The translations under genes were made by a program, and so were the position numbers. Source: Myrica gale (lineage: Eukaryota > Streptophyta > Magnoliopsida > Fagales > Myricaceae). From it: a stretch of 64,000 nt of DNA. The notes beneath the pieces were generated by a model. It had not been told where the DNA came from. It saw nothing but the letters and a program-made list of their open reading frames with translations, and ran no database searches. Within the stretch, counting starts at the first letter, position 1, and every line of letters begins with the position of its first letter. Shown piece after piece: positions 59,264 through 64,000 of this stretch. The stretch is taken from the NCBI GenBank assembly GCA_963930655.1, contig OZ005602.1, forward strand, positions 4,161,501 to 4,225,500. Direction: 5' to 3'.

Positions 59264-60180
59264 TAGGGTTGTGCATCAGCAGTGGCGGTTATGCCCTCAA
59301 CCGCTACCGCCACCGCTATGGGCAGTTGTCCAAAAATAGACACATCAACCGGAACCGTTAGGGGTGGAAACCGGCACCTAACGGTGACGGTTTTGACGAT
59401 GGCGATAGCGGTTACCGCCACCAAAACCAGATCTACCCACCAAAACCAGATCTACCCAACTTCATTGAGCCTACCGCCACTCAAACCAGATCTACCCAAC
59501 GTTGCTCGTTACCCTTATGCCATGAGTAACGCATACAACTACAACAAAGAAAAGCTTGTGGTTGAATTGGTAACAACCCAGTAAAAAATAAATATCAACC
59601 AGTAAAGGCGTTCGCATTCAAAAGCAACCTAAATCGGCAAATCAAAGCAACCAAAATTTCAAATTGCATTCAAAATCAACCTAAATCGGCAAATCCTAAA
59701 ATGAAATCAACCCAACTACGAATCAAAGCAACCAGATCATAGATTCATAGAGGGAAAAGAGAGAGAAAAATCAAAGCATAGGCCAGAGAGAGAGAGAAGC
59801 TAGAGATCTTCGTCTGCTGTAGAGGGCTAGAGGCGTCGTGATTGTGAGGATCGCCTGTGATGGTGGAGGACATAGGCGTCGATCGGGCCTTGGGGAGGGG
59901 GAAATGGGGAGAAATTTCGGGGCAACCGAGGAGGGGGCTGCGGTTGCAGCCTGCCCTCTCGAAAATGGAAAAAGAGTCAAACGACGACGTTTCTCTTTTC
60001 TATATAAAAAAAATCAAAACGGTTTTAGCGGTGGTTCCACCGCTGCCACTGAAATCCCTGCCCCGCGGCAAATATGGCACCGTAACCGGTGCCGCCGCAG
60101 GACAGGGAGCAGTTTGCTGCACCGGTACCGGTGGGGGTGGGGGTAAACAGGCACACCACTGGTACCCGTGCACAGCCCTA
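59264..60180. mobile_element. hAT element, non-autonomous
   Basis: The left end is TAGGGTTGTGCATCAGC and the right end read inward is TAGGGCTGTGCACGGG. The flanks TATTATGA (59256-59263) and TATTATGG (60181-60188) are an 8-bp duplication with one change. Subterminal regions are rich in GGCGGT/ACCGCC and CCGGT motifs. The interior has three copies of AAACCAGATCTACCCA (59423-59500) and GA-rich sequence that looks like captured gene leader, but no protein was recognised. Confidence 0.82.
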
Positions 60181-60188
60181 TATTATGG

Positions 60189-62087
60189 GGGACATTGCGG
60201 AGAGACTCTAGAGACATGGTTGGTATTGTTGTGGTTGTTAGGGATTGTGTATTTTGCATTGTGAGATTGCTTTGATTTTCGAGGCAACAACTTTGACCGC
60301 TGGCCGCAAGAGGAACAGAAGTGGCATGATACAACGCATAAGTAATTGGTTGTATGTATAAAATTATTCTTTATTTTTAAAATAATAATTATCAAATAAT
60401 AAGTTAATGCTAAATTTGATAATAATTACGTTCGAATCTTATTTGTTTATAAGTTCGGAGATTTCATAACAAAGTTTAACTAGAGGTATCATTTTACTAT
60501 TTTTCTTTCCTTGCAGATTAGAAAAAAAAATACATTATTTAGTCTAGCTAATTGATATTTTAAATTATAAATAATAATTTGAGGATAAAAAAGGTCCATA
60601 TATAACTTCATGAAAAAAGAAAGTCTAAGGAAAAAATATAATTTTTTTATCTACAAATTATCATAAGTTTTGCACTTTACACTCTCAACTACTACGTTTG
60701 AGACGTTATACTTATAACTATCAATCTGTAACACATTATACTTCGGTCTATTTTTTTACCAATTTAGACAAAAAATTAAATTTTACTATAAAATATTGTG
60801 TTAGAAATAAGTAATTTATGGGTGTAACTTTTAAAAGATGATAGTGTAAGGTAAAAAGTACAAATATATGATAGTTAGTGAGCAAAATAGTTAATTGTGG
60901 ATTAAAGATTAAACTATCACATAAGTTACTCGTACAATTCGTGTGTTATAAAATATAAGTAGTTTTTTTTTTGTTAAACTTAAAATATAAGTAGTTGGTT
61001 GTATGTATTGAAGTATAGAATTATTCTCTTTATTTTAAAAATAATCCTTTTGAATGGTCCATATTACCTCTTCGAAAGAAAAAAAAATAGCCTTTTATAA
61101 TGTTGGCGTGTAATTGATCTCGTGGAAATTGTCCCATGAGACATACGTCATCGTTTTTGACTTCATTCTAGAAATCCCATTTAAGGAGCTTCGACCGGAG
61201 CAGATTTGAACGGGATCTAATAGAAAACGAAACCCATAGAAATAGTTAAAAAATAATCTAGGCACACTTTGATTGCTAGAAAAATACTCGTTGAGGCAAC
61301 AAGGCAACCACTCTAAAGAATAGACAAGAAGCAAAACGACAATATCCTGACATTAGGCAAGCTAACACCTGTACTCAGTATAGCCTCAAACCTTTGACAA
61401 AACAGCTTGTCTTCATCTTGGGTCTGAAACTTGCCGCCTCCGCGTATCCCTCCTCCTCTCTGAATTTCCACGCTTGGTTGCTTTCACAATAATAGACGAC
61501 AACCTTTGATTGCAACGTACTATTTAACACCTGTTTTAATCATAAACTAAGATACAAACCTTTGAACTTTGTTTCTGCCGACCCTTTTACTTGCTCCCCC
61601 CTTTTCTGTTTGTGCATTGAGTTTTGAAGAACCTAATTCAATTAGGAGACGGTAACTGACAAATTCCGAACACTCGAATCTGTTTCACAGCTTGAATTAT
61701 TAAATTAAGAAGATACTTATCTCTAGTAAGACTTTGAATTCACAGTTACTCATTAAATACGTTACATTTAGAAATGGAAGTCTGTCTTTTCCATTATTAA
61801 TGAGTTAGTGTAATTAATGGAAGCTAGCTTAAGTAGAGCTAATGGTCCTACGTTAGCTTCCCTACGAGTTGATTGAGTAAAGGGTATATGACTTGTGCAC
61901 AAGAAATTCCCCAACTGGTCTCTCCTCACCAACTTATGCCGAACTTTTCTTGCAAGTGATTTGCCTCTGGATGCTCAGCGACATTATTAGAAAGATGGAG
62001 AGTCTCAAGACCAATATTTAACAGGAATATCAAGCGTTACAAATTCACGATTTGTAGGATTCACCTTTGTCTATAAAATTTACCTTG
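60189..62087. other. Intergenic, no gene recognised
   Basis: AT-rich sequence with no conserved frame. A string near 60995-61020 partly repeats one near 60348-60390 (AGTTGGTTGTATGTAT and TTATTCT), suggesting decayed repeats. Confidence 0.45.
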
Positions 62088-62466
62088 TGTTGAGAGTCTC
62101 ACATGGATAGCTTTGATGATGGATTAGAAAAACCACAACCTTTGTTGATATATTGATGACAAATGACTTCAGATGCCAATAATAACGTTGTAAAACTAAA
62201 GAAAATAAGATCGAAGAACTATAGCAAAGAAAGGAATAGTTCTTCAAGAACTATAATATATTCTAAATATTGTTATGTCTGTAATACATATCAAGACCCA
62301 TTTATATAGGCCTAGGATCATACATAGAATTCAAAAGAATTAAACGAAACTAAAAGGGTACATAATGGTATGAAAACTAACGGTTGAGAATAATAAAAAG
62401 GTATAATTGTCATCCATAATAACCTATAATTATAATATTCATAATAATACTAACCAGAACCCAACA
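62088..62466 (+). mobile_element. Possible short LTR
   Basis: TGTTGAGAGTCTCACATGG begins, TTTATATAGGCCTAGG at about 62299 looks like an LTR promoter, and CCCAACA ends. This is the usual layout of short copia LTRs. Flanking bases do not form a 5-bp duplication, so the call is tentative. Confidence 0.38.
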
Positions 62467-62740
62467 ACAGAAGTAATTATAATCAGAAAATCTTTCCTAA
62501 TTTCTCCACTTCATTATCATTTCTTTATAATAACATTTTTCAGTTCTTTATTTTTATTTTTATAATAAAATAAATTCATTGCATTTATTCTTTGAACAAG
62601 TTTGGAAGAATTTAGCGACAAATCTCGAAAGTTAAATATGAGTAGCTATTAAGTAAGTTCGAATGCATTTCTAAAGATTTTTACTATTATTATTCTTTTA
62701 GATACGAGAAAAAGTCGTATCTAATGCTATGCCTCGATCA

Positions 62741-63464
62741 CATGGCCGGCTCAAGCCTTAGGCAACTGCCCCCACTTGAGCAAGAGACCCCATAATTTAG
62801 AAGAAAAGAAAAAAGAAAATCAAAAAAATAGAAAGGCACCAAATACATCATGAAAAAATAAACTAAGAACAAGGACAAGGTGAAAAGAAACACAATAAAA
62901 AAAACAAAGAAAAAAATATTTTATTTGTTGTAAAGTGTGCTGTGCAGTTTGCAAGACTGGTGTGACTCTTGTAAAAAAACGTGAATTATTGAAAACTGAA
63001 ACAAGACAAGATGATGAATATTCTGACATAGATGATTTGAATTTATTTTCAGAATTAAAAGTATTAAAAGAAGTTTTGCAACCTAAAATCAATACTCCAA
63101 TTGAAATATAAAATTATATAAAAAATAGATTGTTTTCCAAATGCATGCATTGCTTTTAGAATATTTTTAATAATACCAGTGATAGTTGTTTCTGGAGAAA
63201 TGTGTTTTTCAAAACTTAAACTAATAAAATCTCATTTACGGTCGACAATGTCACAAGAAAGACTAAATGTATTAGTAATTCTATAAATTGAAAGTAACAT
63301 ATTAACAAATATTGAATATAAAAGTTTGATTAGTAATTTTGTGTATCAAAAAGTTACAAAAATTATTTTTAAATATTTTGTTATTAAAAATATTTTTAAA
63401 ATTTATATAAAAGGCCTAATTTTTAACATGGCCTTAGACCTCACCTTTTATTGAGCCGGCCCTG
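62741..63464 (+). mobile_element. hAT element with transposase C-terminal remnant
   Basis: The ends are CATGGCCGGCTCAA on the left and CAGGGCCGGCTCAA read from the right. An exact 8-bp duplication, CTCGATCA, flanks it (62733-62740 and 63465-63472). With stops ignored, the interior gives FSELKVLKEVLQPKI, then IFLIIPVIVVSGEMCFSKLK and LIKSHLRSTMSQERLNVLV. This is the C-terminal dimerisation region of ZMYM/TTF-type hAT transposases. Most of the gene is deleted and stops break the rest, so it is a deletion derivative. Confidence 0.92.
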
Positions 63465-63551
63465 CTCGATCATAACTGATCTTGAACAAGATGAGAAACA
63501 TGCTGTAAATCTCGGATCTTAAGAATTAGGACCGGTTAAATTCTTTGATTA

Positions 63552-63944
63552 GTGGTGTTTGGGAGCTAACATTTTGGGCTCAGAATCGAAGTCGATTTGC
63601 TTTATAAAAAGAAGATATCAATGAACCTCTATGAAATGGTTTCGCGGGATTCGGCCAATTGTCTTGATCGTGGGATATCATTGAGAAATAGGAATCCGTG
63701 TTATCAAAAGATTTCCTGTTATTATTTCTAGTATGGAATGAGTCAAGCATCCACCACTTTTGTATCTTATTGAACAAAAATGGTGATATTGTTCCTCACC
63801 CTAATAAAAAAATTCTTCAAAATTCTCTATCTCCATCAAATCATCATTTTTCAGTGCAATTAAATATAAAAAAATTCATTTAAATCATCATTCTCTGCAC
63901 TTTTTCACCAACTTCAACACCCCAATATTTCCACAAACAAACAC
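63552..63944. mobile_element. GTTTGT-type MITE, larger copy
   Basis: The left end is GTGGTGTTTGGGAGC, preceded by TTA (63549-63551). The right end is CCACAAACAAACAC, followed by TAA. Arms continue as ACATTTTGGG and CCCCAATATTT. At 393 bp it is longer than the others, partly from sequence without a counterpart. Confidence 0.6.
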
Positions 63945-64000
63945 TAAGTGGGACCAACCGAGCTAGCCCCTCACAATATTTTTATTATTATTATTTAACT

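Overview
This window reads as nuclear DNA of a flowering plant, probably a woody eudicot. It is AT-rich, its genes are split by short GT-AG introns, and it is full of plant transposon families. The organism is inferred from gene structure and repeat content; no species-level marker was seen.

Five protein-coding loci can be supported, and four of their exon-intron structures could be rebuilt in a continuous reading frame. (1) 15635-19436 (+): a family S28 serine carboxypeptidase (lysosomal Pro-X carboxypeptidase type) with nine exons. It carries a 33-bp in-frame insertion in exon 6 and a one-base frameshift in the last exon. (2) 21091-21525 (+): a single-exon, 144-residue secreted cysteine-rich protein of unknown function. 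(3) 23368-26825 (+): an ATP10-family mitochondrial ATP synthase assembly factor, seven exons, 269 residues. (4) 36162-42251 (+): an ARGONAUTE5-type Argonaute, 22 exons, 997 residues, with all slicer residues in place. (5) 51456-56483 (-): a pepsin-type aspartic protease, ten exons, 498 residues, with a likely GPI-anchor tail.

Almost everything else is transposon debris, much of it with exact boundaries. hAT elements with 8-bp target duplications lie at 1813-3481 (carrying captured bHLH exons), 9208-10187, 46299-46701, 59264-60180 and 62741-63464 (carrying the end of a transposase gene). Mutator-like elements with 9-bp duplications lie at 7061-7522 and 7750-9184 (the latter with a GRF zinc-finger remnant), and a decayed mudrA piece lies at 6325-6603. 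Solo LTRs with 5-bp duplications lie at 16210-16769 (inside an intron) and 44087-45342. A decayed LINE covers about 47415-49796. Two tRNA-derived SINEs and a dispersed group of roughly ten short GTTTGT-ended MITEs with TTA/TAA-like duplications are also present.

The genes do not form an operon or an evident cluster. The most notable links are internal: an orphan fragment of an Argonaute final exon at 50376-50461, 8 kb from the intact Argonaute, and several hairpin-forming transposons that could feed small-RNA pathways in which Argonautes act. No CRISPR array, rRNA or tRNA gene was seen.
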